Positions 39,901 through 54,900 of a stretch of 64,000 bases of DNA are shown piece after piece. Where the stretch lies: the NCBI GenBank assembly GCA_038373885.1, contig JAWZYV010013028.1, positions 124,001 to 188,000 on the forward strand, read 5' to 3'. Position 1 is the first letter of the stretch; the number at the start of each line of letters is the position of its first letter. Under the pieces are notes generated by a model, which did not search any database, was not told the DNA's origin, and saw nothing but the letters and a program-made list of their open reading frames with translations. The position numbers and the translations under genes were made by a program. Origin of the DNA: Cheiracanthium punctorium (Eukaryota > Arthropoda > Arachnida > Araneae > Cheiracanthiidae).

Positions 39901-42900
39901 ATAATATTTTTGCAAAATAATAACATGTAAGACTTTGGACATTCAGAATTTAAAAGAATTCTGAAAAGTTCACTGAAAGTAAGTGAATTTTAGGGATGTA
40001 ATGTTAGGGTTATGTGTGATATGTTACGTAGTAGTGACATGTATGTCAATTTGTAGCGTCATTAGTGTTATGTGTTTTAATGTTTGAGACATGTATTAGG
40101 AACATGTTAGGGTCAGTTGGGGTAGTTACGATCAGGGGATTAATTATGACTAGCTTTAATTTACGACTACAGTTGATTCTTACACATTATCGTTGCTTAC
40201 TTTCTCTTGGACTTACAGGTGGCGATGGTTCTCTCACTAACCCTCAACAACCAGGAGTTGGTAATCAACAACCAGGCCAGCCGCAGACCAATCCTGCAGA
40301 CAGGAGACCTATTTCCGGTCAACGAATCGGTGTGCAACCACCAAGTGGGCACCAACCCCAAATAGGAGGCTTACAACCGTCCGGCAGACAACCAGCTCCC
40401 GTGGGCCGACTTCCGGTATCTGGCGGAACAGGCGTTCCCGCCACTTCCGGGCAATCCCCCAACGTCGGCGGTCAAAGGCAACCGAGTGTCGGAAATGTTG
40501 GTCAACAAACCCCAGGACATTCGACAGACTTTCCGGGCCGTCAGCCTTCAACGCAAGGTGTGAGACAGCCCATCCAGGCTCAGTTCCAGCCCGGACGCCA
40601 GCCGTTGCCTCAACCGGGTCAGGGTCAACCGGGACAGTCGCCCTTCGGCGGATCGGGCCCATCAGCTCCTGGTCACCGTCCACAAACGGGCACAGTCACT
40701 AGTCAAAGGCAACCAGCAATCCAAACTGGAGGTCCCTCTGCTGCTGGCAGATATCCAGGTACCTCGCAGTCTGGCGGCCAGCCGAACGACGTGGCCGATT
40801 TAGCGAGGTCCATGGGACTTAATCAGTTTGCAAACTGGATCACCAACACTGGATTATTGGAAAAGGTCCATGATGGAGGTAATGAATTTCAAACGTTTGC
40901 TCATTAAGACTTAGGACCCACAATTTAGCAGTGGTTCGAAGTAATAATTCGTTCTCTCAAAAGAAGCGGCTTAACAAACAGGCGCGTTTATGGGTTTTAG
41001 TGGTCTCTAATGTAGAGTTATGCTTCAGGCGAGGGAAGGATCTTCGAAATCCGGATTATTCTGAGTTAGTCACACTAAATTTGAAGCATGTAAATGTCTT
41101 ATGTTTTTATTGCTTTTTTTCCTCTTATACATCGTAGGTTCCAACCTATTTACGTAAGAAATGATATTACCTTTTCACTATAATTTTGATTGGAATAGCT
41201 TACTACTATCAAAATAAGGTAATATGATTGCATTTAAAGGGCTTCTACACTCTTCCCCGGGAAACAATCGCTGTAATGATTTTCTATGGTTAAAACTGCC
41301 TTAACAAATTTAAGGTTTTAGAACATAGAATGTTTTTCAACCATTCCTTTTTTTCTTTGTTACTCTGGAAACACTCATCAAACGTTATTAACTGCACAAA
41401 ATTTCTGTGATCCATTTAGAAGAGTATTAATTTTTATCGTAATAACGTTGTATGGGTGCGCTCAGAATTAAAAAAAAAAAATGTTGAAAATTATTCAATA
41501 CTTCACCGTGAATTTGTGATGGCAGTTTTCTCCATGGAAAAACATTGTGGTGATCGTTTCTTCGAGATGACACATAGTAGCACCTTTTAACGCTAACTAT
41601 CAATTTCTCAACTCTGTGAAAGCTCCCGCCTGAATTAAATTTTAGAGGGGCGCTGTTATCCATGTATCGGATTTTCCCAGTAGAAAGATGTTTTGAAGAA
41701 ACTTTTTTAAAGAAGCTATGGTAAACACTCGAAGTGCATAGTTTTAGAGAATAAGCAAAGCTCTATGGACCGCAGTAAATTAGAGCTTAGTTCCTCAATG
41801 AATAAATGATTCCTTTCCTTAGTTGCTACGATCAAATATCCCTCAAATGCACGAGATTAAAAACAACATTCATTCTGAGGTGATGTTGTTTCCAAGTCAG
41901 TTTTACCTTTTTTTTTAAGTAATGATCGGGCACTTCCCAACTAGGCATTCGCCACTACAACGCCCCGTAGATACTGTCCTTTCTATTATACGGGCACGCA
42001 GTAAGCGGCCTGCATTACACCCTCTGAGGAAACAGACGAGTTAATACCCAAGCCCAAGCTAGAAATCGAACTCGGCCCCAAGGTGTGATAGAAGGGTTCT
42101 TTAGCCCAGCGGTTCCCAATCTTTTAGCATTGTGCCCATCCAATAAAGGATAATTTAAGACAGGCGCCCTCCCCGTCACATTTCTCAGTATACGAGCAGT
42201 TTTTTATTCCTCAACAATAAAAATTTAGTCGCTTTTCCTGCAAAATTATGCTATCGTCAAATTCTAAATAAACACCGGTTTTTTTTTCTGTAACTTTCTG
42301 GTTATAATGTGTAATTTTATGTTTAGAAAGACATGTTTTTCTGTCGTCCCCTTTGTATATGCTCTGCTCCCCAGCAGTTGGGAATCGCTGCTGTAGCCAC
42401 TACACCACGTAGTTTTAATATCGTCGTTTACTGCAGTTTCATAACGTGTTAAACTGATATTTTGTGAACGTATTACACTGTAAAGAACCGTACGTCAAGT
42501 ACTGCAGTAACAAACTATTGATTTCCCAGTTCCTTTTAGTCGAGATCTGCTGTACTATTCTCCATACTCTCCAAACTTAACTAGATGTTAAGATATTTTG
42601 ATTCTGTAGGAGAACAATAACACTTCATGGCAATAAATAATTATGGTTCTGATCAGAACTTCACTGTAATTTCTCTAGCTTTCCGGGACAGCTGTGATTA
42701 TAATTCGATCTACTGATTAGATGGGAGGTAGGAGGCATTTTGTAGTATTCATTAATGAACCTGTTCAGCCGTGTTCAAAACTCTTCTGCTATCTTCTCAA
42801 CTCGGTCAGAGTTATGTGGAGCATTGTTATGAAGATGCCCTTATGGTATTGGTTTGCTGTGAAATGTCTTTCTCTCGTGTGATACATCATCCAGCATTAA

Positions 42901-45900
42901 CCCAGTCAAAAAAGTTGGTCGGCAACTGAAACAAAATCAAATGCAACAAAATTGAAAAAAGATTTCCTTCATGGCATTTTCGTATTTGTGTTTTTCTTAT
43001 GGCAATCCTCATAGTAGACATTAACTTATTATGAAATTCACGTACATGTATTTAACTATTAGGTGTGTACACTGTCTTTGCTCCAACGGATGACGCTGTT
43101 AGTTCTCTTCCCCAAGACATGGTTTACTCCATACAATCCAATCCAGAGCAAGTGAAACCCATCTTAGAGTACCACATTGTTCCGCAGAGATTGAACCTGA
43201 ATTCCGTCACTAACGAGGAAACTGCTTCGACACTCTTGAAGGGCAAAACTATTCGGTTCAACGTCTATCAAAATTCCCAGCCGGACTGTAAGCAGGTAAG
43301 AAATCTTAACCCTTTGAAGCGCAACCCTTTCCCAATGCTGAAAAAAAGGGCAGCCGTTGCCGGCACAGCCAGCTGTCGTCAAAAAAGGGTCTCTAGATCT
43401 ATGGCACGCGATGAACGTTTCGATCGTCCGCCATCTTGCTGGTAGTTAAGTCGAGCGATGGCTACGTCTGCCCGTTTTTCAGCATTGGGCAATCTATCCA
43501 GCTGTTCTCGTATTCTTCCATTTTACAAGCAGATGTCAGTGCTGTTAAAAAGAATCGTTTTTGACGGGAAATGACGTGCTAAAAAGTAAAGGATTCTCGT
43601 GGAGCTATGTCACCCGCAACTATTTTTATAGAAATCAAATCTATTCTTCGTGACTGGCAACAGTCAAAACGACAGAGTTTGGTGTTCCCAGAGCGGGAAC
43701 ACTGCTCGTTAAAGGCTTAAACATCTATACTGTCAGACCTGTCAGAATACACGGGATCCTGATTTTACAGGGAGACAAACCTTTCATTTCTGTCCAAAGG
43801 TATCGAGGACAAGACTCCTAAAACACAGAAATCGATACATATTCTTCACGTTGGCCCGATTTTTGTACACTTAGGAAAATCGGTAAGAGTGTACTCGGAC
43901 CTCTGTGTATGCGTGGCTCATTGTCGGACTCGATACACTCACTACATAAGAGACTGTCCCTTGACAAAAATACGGGGTGTCCCAAAAAGGTAGTAACGTG
44001 CTTTAATTCTTTATCTATAAAAGATAAGAGGGCAGTGTAAATTGAAAAAAATGTTCAAAATAAGGTCAGAAATAAGGCACCGTTAAGAAAAAGAGCCTCT
44101 CGTTAATTTACAAAAAGGAACAGTTTTTAAATTTGTATGCGATTCCCGTACTAGAAAATTACCCCCATTAGTAAAATTTACCCCATACACTCATGAGGTG
44201 ACATACAAAATTTGAGAGTTATACCTTAAAAAGTGTGAGATATTGTGATAAATATAACACTGACTTAAACCACTTTTCAATGACTCTCGAAGGGGAAAAA
44301 AATCACGCCGAATGATCGCATTTCGGGAGTCATACATAAATTACGAAAGAAAATCTTTTTTTTTTTTTTTTCACTCTAGCAATAAACGTTTATATTCAAA
44401 ATTATGTATAGTCCCTTATGTTTCTTCAAAGATATCTGTGCGAGGTTGTATGACGAAAGACTCAAATTTGGTACATAACCTCATGGTGTATGGGGCACTA
44501 GAGATGAGACGGGATCAGCCCGAGCCCGAAAGCCCGAGCCCGGGCCCGAACCGGGCTCGGGCTCTGTAATTCACAATTGTGTTCGGGCTCGGGCGGGCTC
44601 GGGCTCGTGAAAAATTTCTCCCTTATAGAACATACTGCTTGAAACAGATTTTAAAAAATGGTTCATGAGGAAAATAAAAGTACTTATAAAAAAAATAAAT
44701 AAAAATAGCGGCACGGGCGCCTAGAAGGTGCGTGAAGCTCTTTGGGTATTTTAGAACGGCGGTTTACATTCCTTAGTTAGTCATGAGATCCGACATTTTT
44801 TGATAAAGGATGGATACAAAGAATTAGAAAGTATATTGGGTGTTTGCAACTATATTTGTCTTTAATTCGCACAAACGGCAAAATTTATTGTATTCTATCA
44901 ATGAAGTAATTGAATTTTTTTTTTTTTATCTTTAGCTGAAATTTCGGGCTCGGGCTCCGACTTAAATAATATTGCTCGGGCTCGGGCGGGCTCGGATGAA
45001 AAGTCCTCGGGCTCGGGCTTCAAAAAATGAGCCCGAACTCATCTCTATGGGGCACATTTTACTAATTTGGGAATGTTTTTGTTCGGGGGTCATATGCAAA
45101 TTTAAAAAGTGTAACTTTTTGAAAATTAACAAAAGAAATTTTTTTCTTAACGGAGTCTTATTTCCGATTTTATTTTGAACTTTTTTTCAATTTACACTGC
45201 CCACTTATCCCTAATGGATAAAGAATTAAAGCCCGTTACCACCTTTCTGGTACCCTCCACCCTGTATATCATGTTAAGATTTCTCCTAGTCAGACTTTAT
45301 CATCTTGGGGCGGAATACGTTCAAGAACGTCCACAAGATGCAAATCTCATCATCACCTAGTGAATAGGCGTAAGAACATTGACTAATGATCAGGAATTTT
45401 TTTAATCAGCAGTATAAAAGTCCCAGCTATGTGGATAGAATGTCTATCTACTGCGTGTGAAATGGTTAAAATGGAAACCGCCCCTTTTCGCCCACCGCCG
45501 TCCTTTATGGAGGATGTGGCATCCCTCCGCAATTTCCAAAGGGCAATAGAAACAACAACACGTAACTAAACTTTTATTAAAATTACATTAACTAAATTCA
45601 TAACTTTTTTTCCTTTAATTTTGCAGCTTGTGACAGCTTCTGGTACCCCAGTTGGCGAAGCACTAGCAACTATGGGCTCGATTCAAGTCATTCCGGTGAC
45701 GCAAGTTTTGTACCAACCCGCCGGTGACTTGCAGAAAATTATTGAAGCATCCCCCATTCTACAGCAGTTGAGCGAAGCAGTCAAGTCTGCTAGACTTACC
45801 TGGATACTGTCAGGTAATTTTATTAACATTCTTATTGGGTTTAATTCTAAGCCTTTGGTGGACATTGGGATGATTACATCCCGCCTACATTATCATGCGA

Positions 45901-48900
45901 AATACAGGGTGAATCTAAATTCTTGGCCAAAAATTTAAGGGTTGATAGGGCACATAATAAGGAATCAGAATCACATAGCAATATGGGGTCAAAAACGCAG
46001 TTTTCACTTACCTGGTTATAATCACTTTGTGAAAAGTATTGAAGTGTTCGTCTAATTTCTTAACCAAGTTTCATAAACAATAGGCTCGTCTCCAAAAATT
46101 TCATTCGTGAAATAAAATAGAATTTTTAAACTATGTAAAATTCATAGTTTAAAAATTCTATTTTATTAATGTATGTATGTAGTGTATGTGTATGTATTAT
46201 ATGTGCACTAATGTATTTTTCTACGAAAACAGAAGACTAAAATTGTCTTCTGTTTTCGTAGAAAAATACATTAGTTTCTGACGAACAATGATCGGAAAGT
46301 GCTCTGTCCTATCAGCACTTTTTCCAAAGTGATTATTAACAGCTACATGAAGGCGATGTTGCCTACCCCACATTGCTATGTGATTCTGATCCCTCATTAT
46401 GTGCTCTACCACCTCTTACAGTTTTGTCCAAGATACTCACCCTGTATATCTGCGATTCACCTGTATATCCGCGGGAAGCAGACAACCCACCTGTAGATTC
46501 ACCCTGTATATCTGCGGGAAGCAGACAACCCACTAAATATACAGGGTGATTCGAAATTACTTTCACAAACTTTTAGGAGGGGTAGGATACATCAAGATGG
46601 TTCAGAATCGCATAGGAATGCGGAGTCGGAAACGTCGTCTTCATGTACGCGCCAATAATCACTTTAAAAGAAGCGTCCGAGTGATAGTAAACTTTCCGAC
46701 CATGGTTTTCCAAAAACTAATCCATCTTTCACCGATTGCACTTGATAAAAATTGTTAATTCAGAATTTTTACACAGGTGAAATTGCCGGAGGAAAACCCG
46801 TTGTTTGTGAAGCTTGGTTAGGAAGTTAGACGCATACTTCAACACTTCATCCAAAGTGATTATTAACAAGTACATGAAGGCGACGTTTCCGATCCCGCAT
46901 TGCTATGTGATTCCGAACCGTCTTGGTGTACCTACCCCTCCTAAGCGTTTCTAAAAGTAATTTCGAATCACACTGTACGTAGGTTGCTATTTATATTTCT
47001 GCCCTTGGCAACAGAAAGCGCGGCTAGGAGATCGCAGAGGATTTAAATCGAAAATTTGATATTTGTAAACATTAATTCTTCCGAACGATTTACCATTTCA
47101 GCTTGATTTGTGTTGTTTACAGGAAATTAAAAAATTCATCTCGTTAAAAAAAATGGAGTTGACTCGTGAACATTTTCGTGCAATTATTTTTCACAACTTT
47201 CGACGTGTATTGTCAAGACGAGTGCTTCGATGAACTTTATACAGCGATGAAGCACCACCCTAAAATACTGTAAAAAGCTGGTATAACGAATTTAATCGTG
47301 GTCGATGTTCGATCCAGGACGAATTTCAACACCCGAAGAAGCGGTCCATGCATTCAAAACGCATGTTTTGCAATTACCTCAATTGGATTGGGAAAAATGC
47401 TTCGAAAGTGTGTTCAAACGCATACAAAAGTGAATTGATCTTCATGGAGAATATTTTGAAAAACAATAAAACCAATTTCGATCCTAAATATTTGTTGTTT
47501 TATTATTAGTCCGGAAATATAAATAGCAACCCTCGTATTGGCCTCGCTTTTAAAACGTTGGAAAAACTAATTCCCACATCCGTTTGATACTGCCGCGTTC
47601 GTTCAAGTGATTCAAACAGAATTAATCCATTTGTTTTCAAAATTCGAAAGTGTATGTTAGACATGAGGTTCCGATCCTTGAGTTGCAGCTTTCATGTTAA
47701 CCCATTTATGCCGAGTGTCCCTTTTTTGGGACGGCATTTTCGCTATTAGTCGAAAACGTTATTTATTTTTCCTAGCCTTTATTTACGAGTATTGAGCCTC
47801 AACTCCACAAAATATTTTAACATTACGAAGTAAAATGTAGACATTTCAATTTTATGCATACTGATTTTAAAAGCAATCACCCCTTGTTCAAGAAGTTGAC
47901 ATCAGAAATTTATCTATTACTACTATTATTAGCAAAAATCGAAGAAAGTCGCAAAAATATCTAGGCACAAATGGGTTAAATTTGTACTGCCCAACAGTTC
48001 TGCATCATCATAACATCGGAAGAATTGAAAGTATGGAGAAGTATGTATAGAGACTCGTGAATAGCGTTGGCAGGCGTCCGGATGAAGCCGGACATAGTTA
48101 GGCTTTTTGATTGCGTGTCCAGCCAAACTGAACGGTGTCCGACTTTTGTTAGGCTTTTTACTGGTGACTTTGGCTGATTAGTCATAAAGTACTTGAACGG
48201 ATTTGGCATTCGATGTTATTTATATTTCATTAGAATTTAACAAGATTCATGGTAATAATCAAAAAAGCTTCATTTTACATACAATTTTTTTGTTGTACCT
48301 ATTAATACTGAGAGAAAATCCTTAATATTGTAGGCTGTCCGGCCTTTTTACGCAAATGTCTGGCCAAACTGTCTTTTCTGTCCGGCTATATGGTTTGGCG
48401 ACCTGGCAACCCTACTCGTGAATATTCATCAACTGCTTGAGCTAAAAACCTACTGGAGATACTTGCCATTCCCAGAATAATAATGTAAACATAAAATTTG
48501 GCAAAAATAAAATATATTTTCTTAAACGCTATTGTTTAGTTGATAATAAAACCCCAGTCTCATAGTTGGAGAAAATGTACGCTAGGATGGAGCGAAAAAC
48601 ACTTTTTTTCGAAATTCACATTGCCTGAGTCATTAAAAGGTGCGAAACTGGTAAGAACAAATTGTCTCCAAATTTCACCTCAAAATATTGCCATCTTCAG
48701 GTTCCACACCTCAAGCGAATAGATTCCCAGTGTCTTTTTTTAGTCTTTTATGAATTTCTATTGAAATAATTACGTTTAATTAATTAATTGATAATTAATA
48801 CTCCCATACACCTGCTCTATCAAGAACAACGGCTAGTTCGGGCATTGGGTCTGTCTTGGAGATTTAGGGAATCTCATCGTCAGTCGTTTTCCGACATTGG

Positions 48901-51900
48901 GCTTCCTGAATAAGGAAGTCGTCGTCATTTTTGAGGTATATTCCATTTCTGAATCGGATCCTAAGTCGACGTTTGCTTCTAAATCTACGACGTCCAGCAC
49001 TGACGTGTGATAATGACGTATTAATAAAGCAATTTAATAATGAAAACATAACTAATTATTCAATTAATTAATTAAGCATTATCATTTTAATAAAAATAAG
49101 CTAGAAATACATTCGCTTGAGTTGTGGAACTTGAAGATGACACTATTTTGAGCTGAAATTTGGAAACAATTTGTTGTTATCAGTTTCGCAACCTTTAATG
49201 ACTCAGGCAGGGTGAATTTTGAAATAAAGATTTTTCCGCTCCACCCTAATGTACGTCTAAGAAACGAGTAAATTTACCGTTAGAGCAACGCATTGATGTG
49301 ATCGAGTTGCACGAAAAAAGGAAATTCAGAGAGGAAGTTAGCAGTTACTTTTGGTTGTGGAAAATCCAAAAAGCAAATAATTTAGTATGGCAAACACAGA
49401 ATGCATTAAAAAAAGAAGGATTAATGCTCTTTTATCAGAAAAAATAGAGTGAGAAAAATTCTCGGAAACAGAAAAAATCCGAAATTTTTAATATTTTATT
49501 AAAATCTAAATTTAAAAAATATATTTACATAATTATTTATGTATTAGTATACAGTTTCATAAGTAACAAAACAAACAATATAGTTAAGCGTTTTCTTTTC
49601 TTGTCTATCAAATGTTTATACCTCTTCGAGCGACTACCTCTCTTAACGTCCGATATTTCGCTGAACGGAGGGTGGTCGCTCTCGAGAAGTTTCACCGTAT
49701 AGACATTTTTTATGCAATAAGTTTAATCTTACTACATTTGAAAGTGAGATACGATACTGTGGAGACTGGACTTACTCATGAAATGTGTTCCAAGACTCCT
49801 CACGTAAATGAAAATGTCGCTGTGTGAATTAGTATATATATATATATATATTACCTTTTGAAGCACACAAGCAATTATTTCAGACACTTATAAATACCCC
49901 TCAAACATTTTTAAGCCATACCCCAACTATATCATGAATTTTTCCCACATAAAGTAATCAATAAGCAATATATTAAACAAAAAAGCGGTGTTATTCAAAA
50001 TAACACTGCACAGTACTGTAAATGTACAAAATTTATGACCAGTAGGAGAGTGACATATCCCTTATAGCACAACTAGTTCTAAAAACGTTCAAAACACGTT
50101 TTTTGACGTTCAAAGATGCGTTTTGAACGTATTCTGAACTAGTTGTGTCATTAGGGGAAAACCAGTACTGTACGTACAGTATGGAGTAATAATAATAAAG
50201 TGCAGCCCTTTAATAATAATATTGCACCATACAGTAATAATTATTATAGTATTGTTCTGTAATAGTAATAATAATAATTGCTGTAAATTATGACACGGTA
50301 GTGTAATAATAATTATAACTGTACTGTACTATACAGAACGATATTGTATCCCGCGCTCCTGCTGGCGCATCTAGTACCACGACTAGTTCAAAAGACTTTC
50401 AGAACACGTGCTTTGAACGTCAAAAGACGTGTTTTGAAATTGCTTTGAACGTCCTTTCCACTAGTGCTAATTTTTATTAGGGAAAAATGTTGCCGGCGAG
50501 GCATTCGAGCCAGCTCTCAGATACGTTACTTGTGATAAACTCGTGCAGGATCCAATTCGCGTAAGACAGATCGCGTTGTAGCCCGAGTCCACTGTGCTTC
50601 AGTAATATTAAGGTTTCGCAAGTTTTACTGTACTTGTAGTAGTGCTGACACTTAAACTCTTTTTGTGTCTTTCAAAGGTACCGGTCCTATGACGATCTTT
50701 GCTCCCAGTGACACAGCCTTCGGCTCGCTGACTGAAGAACAAAGAAGAACACTTGTGGAGGACAAGCAAGCTTTCTCTGGTAAAACAGGCTTTCCTGACA
50801 TCCAATTATCATTCTTTATCCACACAATTACCGCGATATCACGCTCATTTATGGTATAAGATCAATAGGACAGGCCACTTGCCGCGCGATCAGGGAGAAA
50901 AAATAGCCTGTTCCACAATCCACTAACACGCAAATACCGCAAAAGAAGTTACTGTCGCGCTGTTTAGTGGTGGATAACCCTTTGAGGCGCAAGCCTTTCC
51001 CAATGCTGAAAAAAAGGCAGCCGTAGCCATCGCTCGACTTTACTACCAGCAAGATGGCGGTCGATCGAAACGTTAATCGCGTGCCACAGATCTAGAGACC
51101 TTCTTTTTGACGACAGCTGGCTGTGCCGGGCACAGCCAGCTGAGTCAGAAAAAGGTCTCTAGATCTGTGGCACGCGATGAAAGTTTCGATCGATCGCCAT
51201 CTTGCTGGTAGTTAAGTAGAGCGATGGCAACGGCTGTCCTTTTTTCAGCATTGCGCAATCTATCCAGCTGTTCTCGCATTCTTCCTTTTTTCAGCAGATG
51301 TCAGTGTTGTTAAAAATAATCGTGACATTTTTTTACGGGAAATGACGTGCTAAAAAGTAAAGGATTCTCGTGGAGCTGTCGGGCAAATCGGGACTTCGGC
51401 CAGGGTCCCCGGCTCGAAAGGGCCCCCAATATCAAATGTTGTTCTGAAATATTCTTTTTTATATCAAAATTTTATGAAAAATAAAACAAATTTCATCGAT
51501 TGCCCTCCCCCCTGTTCATCATAATCAGGCACTGGATATATATAATTCTGGAATAAACAAATCATGAAAAACTTTATAACCTAAATGTCCAGGGCGTGGT
51601 AACCCGGTTGGCAGGGTGACAAACTGTGGGGTTAGGGTATCTATTCTCGTTCAGTGATTAGAAGCTTGTCTTTGCTTTCAACTTTCCTTACCCAGTCATC
51701 AGAGACTGCTCTAACAACGTTTTGAACCGGTTCTAACCGGAGCCTGATTATCGCACGGGCATGCGGGGCAATAGCCCGGGGCCCCGGAAAAATAAGGGCC
51801 CCCAAATCTCCCGATTTATTGTTATCATGGTTTATTACATATTAATATGTACTGTAATAATTTTTTTGCAACTAAATTTCCTTTGTAATATCTATGGCAT

Positions 51901-54900
51901 AATTTTTAACAATAAATGGACTTACAGATTTATGTTCTGTTCTTCTAATTCAATGGTCTTAGACTTATGGATCAATAAACAAGAAATTAGTAGTTTTTGA
52001 AAACGTATGGTATGGCCATATAATGGCCATATATATGGCCATTATCAGAAAATATAGATTGGTTAACATTTTTTATTTCATGATGAGAAGGAATGAAACT
52101 TTCGAACTTTTTGGTGTATCAAGAAAAATTTTTGGAGTGTGAAACTTTGCTGCCGTGCCTCGTCATTGCCATTCCTTGAATTAGCGCACCCATGCGCTAA
52201 TAATACAATCGGACTAAAAAAATATTAAATTCACTTTTAAATACATAGTCTTATTCTAAGTAAATATAAATAAATAGGTAATTAATTTTTAATTCAATTT
52301 TAGTATTCTTTAAAAATGTTTTATTTTTATGTCGTCAAATTGCAACAGCAAACAAAAATAAGTTAAAATGCTTGTGATAGTACAAGGACCCCAAAATAAC
52401 CTCTTGCCCCGGGGCCCCGACCACCTATGATCAAGTTCTGATTCTAACCTCGTTTAGACAGTTCTCTTAACGCTCCTCCTAAAGGTGGGAGAATTGACTC
52501 CCTGGCTCGTTTCCCGACTGACCAAAACCGAGTACATGCGACGAACGTGAACGTTAAATCTATTGAACTGTGTGTTCTCTCCCACAATAAGTAGAAGCAA
52601 AACTTTTGCTAAATGCACTTTTCAATTTTGTGCCCCAGGTTGGAAGATTGATAGTACGCGATAGGCCCGAACGCGGGACCTGCACACTTCATCCATCACC
52701 CCTGTTCAACGCCTGGTGTACTTGGCCATAATGGGTCTTGGAATTCGGAAGACCTTAAAGCTTTGAGGAATAATCAAAAGAATGCCCTAAATGTGTGCGC
52801 TTTTGTACATTTAGAATGTTGCTCAGTTGGGACAGTATGTAGACCAGGAATGTCAACGTTTTGTGTAAAGTGCCACTTGAAAATTTTTACTGAGCCAAAA
52901 GGTTACTCCTTTTCTTTTCTTTTCTTTTTTTTTTTTCAAGGAAGGGCACTTTTTTAGGGAGGTAGGGATAGTTATCCATAGAGAAGTTTTGAGATGTCAT
53001 TAAAAACTTAGGAGGCTGTTAAAAGTGGGGGGGGGGGCGAGGATTACATCCTTCAGTACGATTTTCGTATGAAAAAAGAAATAATAAAAATAATAAATAA
53101 ATAAAAACAAGATTAAGCACGTTTGAAAAGGATCTTGAGATTTGACATTAAAAATTTTAAACAATAGTTTACTCCCTCATTTCTTTTGTTTATGCCTAAA
53201 CGCAAAGTTAATGAGTATGAGTGTTTTTAGAGCCTCTGAGAGAGTCCTTCGATCAAGGCACCCCCCATTCCAGACAAATAGCCCATGCGTAGTTTTGCCA
53301 TAACAACACAAAAAAACAGTACTGTGTATTTTTAGGAGATTTTTTAAATTAAATAGTGCATGAATTACTGTACTACAAGAAAAAATTAGCCTTACCAGAT
53401 TATACTTATTTAAATTATACTTACCAGAAAAAATTAGCCCTTATGTAGTGCTGCCATCTAGTAATGTAATTTAAAATTAAATAATCGATTTCCCATTATG
53501 TATTATCAATTTCAATAATAATATGCTCCAAAATTCGAAAACTACTATTTTCTCCCTTCAAAAAATAAAAAGATAGCTTAGATTTGTAATTACGCATACA
53601 TCTCTCGCGTGAAGTACCATCACTGGTACTTGTACCACCTTTAAAAGACCCTCGGTTCGGTTCCTAGGAGTCTTAGATCTCGCTTTGTATTAGTTTCAGT
53701 TCTTACATTGGTTTCTATTAGCTCATTAGTTTTAAAATGTTTAAGTGAAACATCTATAGATTAAATGTTTTTATAGGGATGGTTTGGTGTGCGCTAACAG
53801 AATCAATTTTAGCGGCGTACGTAAGCGGGCCTGACCAGGCCCTGATTTTCCATTCGCAGTAGATTATCTGTCATATATAGGTAACCTGCGGCAGGATGTG
53901 GTCCGCCACGCAAGGACGTACCCAGGGGGGTGATCCAGGGGGTCCGGACCCCCCTGAAATTTCATTTTTGTAAGCAAAATAATAATGATGAAGTTTTGTT
54001 GTATAAAATTCTGCCTTTTTCACTGTTTGGACACCCTCCGAAATTTTCGGACCCAGCCCGAAATTCTTTTCTGGGTACGTCCCTGCCGCCAGGGTCTTTT
54101 GATGCCTCCTGTGGAACATTTAGCTAACATCCTAAAGTTTGACTCACAGCGTCGCAAATTTTTAAAGGTTGCTCATACCTGATCGAAGTTATGGCAGGCC
54201 GGCACGTGCCATGGTCGACACTTGAAAGTAATGCAGATTTCCATTGTTGGAGATTGACGCGACGAAAGAAACATTTAATGTATTCGCTCCCATCGTTTCA
54301 AAGACGCGACGACAGCGATTCTCTCCCTTCTGTACCCATCGTTGCTTCCCGGCTTGCGTACAGAAGAGAGAATCTGTGTCGTCACGTCCTTGAAACGATG
54401 GGAGAGAATAGGTTAAAATCAATAAGGCACAAATTGGGCATCATTAATAAAATATAGTTGAACTAAACACTTAACTAAAAACTAATAGTTTTTAATTGAA
54501 CGCAGCTAAATGTTCAACTAAAGTAGTTGTCAGCTGAAGGTCCATCTAGCTCGGCTCAGCTAAATTTGTTTTCATTTTCTGTTTAATTATAAAACTAATT
54601 TAGTTTGGCGGAGTTTGCTGAACTTTCAACTATAGCAACTGTTTGTTTAGTTGTCATTACCTGTTAACTAGCTAAATAAGTTCTATGTTAGTTGAATGTT
54701 AGTTCTTGCCCAATTCTGGCTAGGAATTAACCATGTTCGGGTCGTTCTTGCACAAAGAAATAGCGCAGTTTTGTTGTTTGCCATGGCCACAACTTTACCT
54801 AGGAACATCATTGTCCATAAGCCCGAGTCTGGAAGTTTTCAAATTCTAATTTAAAAGAAAAACATACTAAATCTTTTTTTTTTTCTTTTTTTTTTTTACG

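Noticed and set aside
42540..42960. Possible mariner transposase remnant (a reading resembling SPYSPNL near 42560)
   Set aside because: Only one short motif, no second conserved block and no terminal repeats; too weak to annotate.
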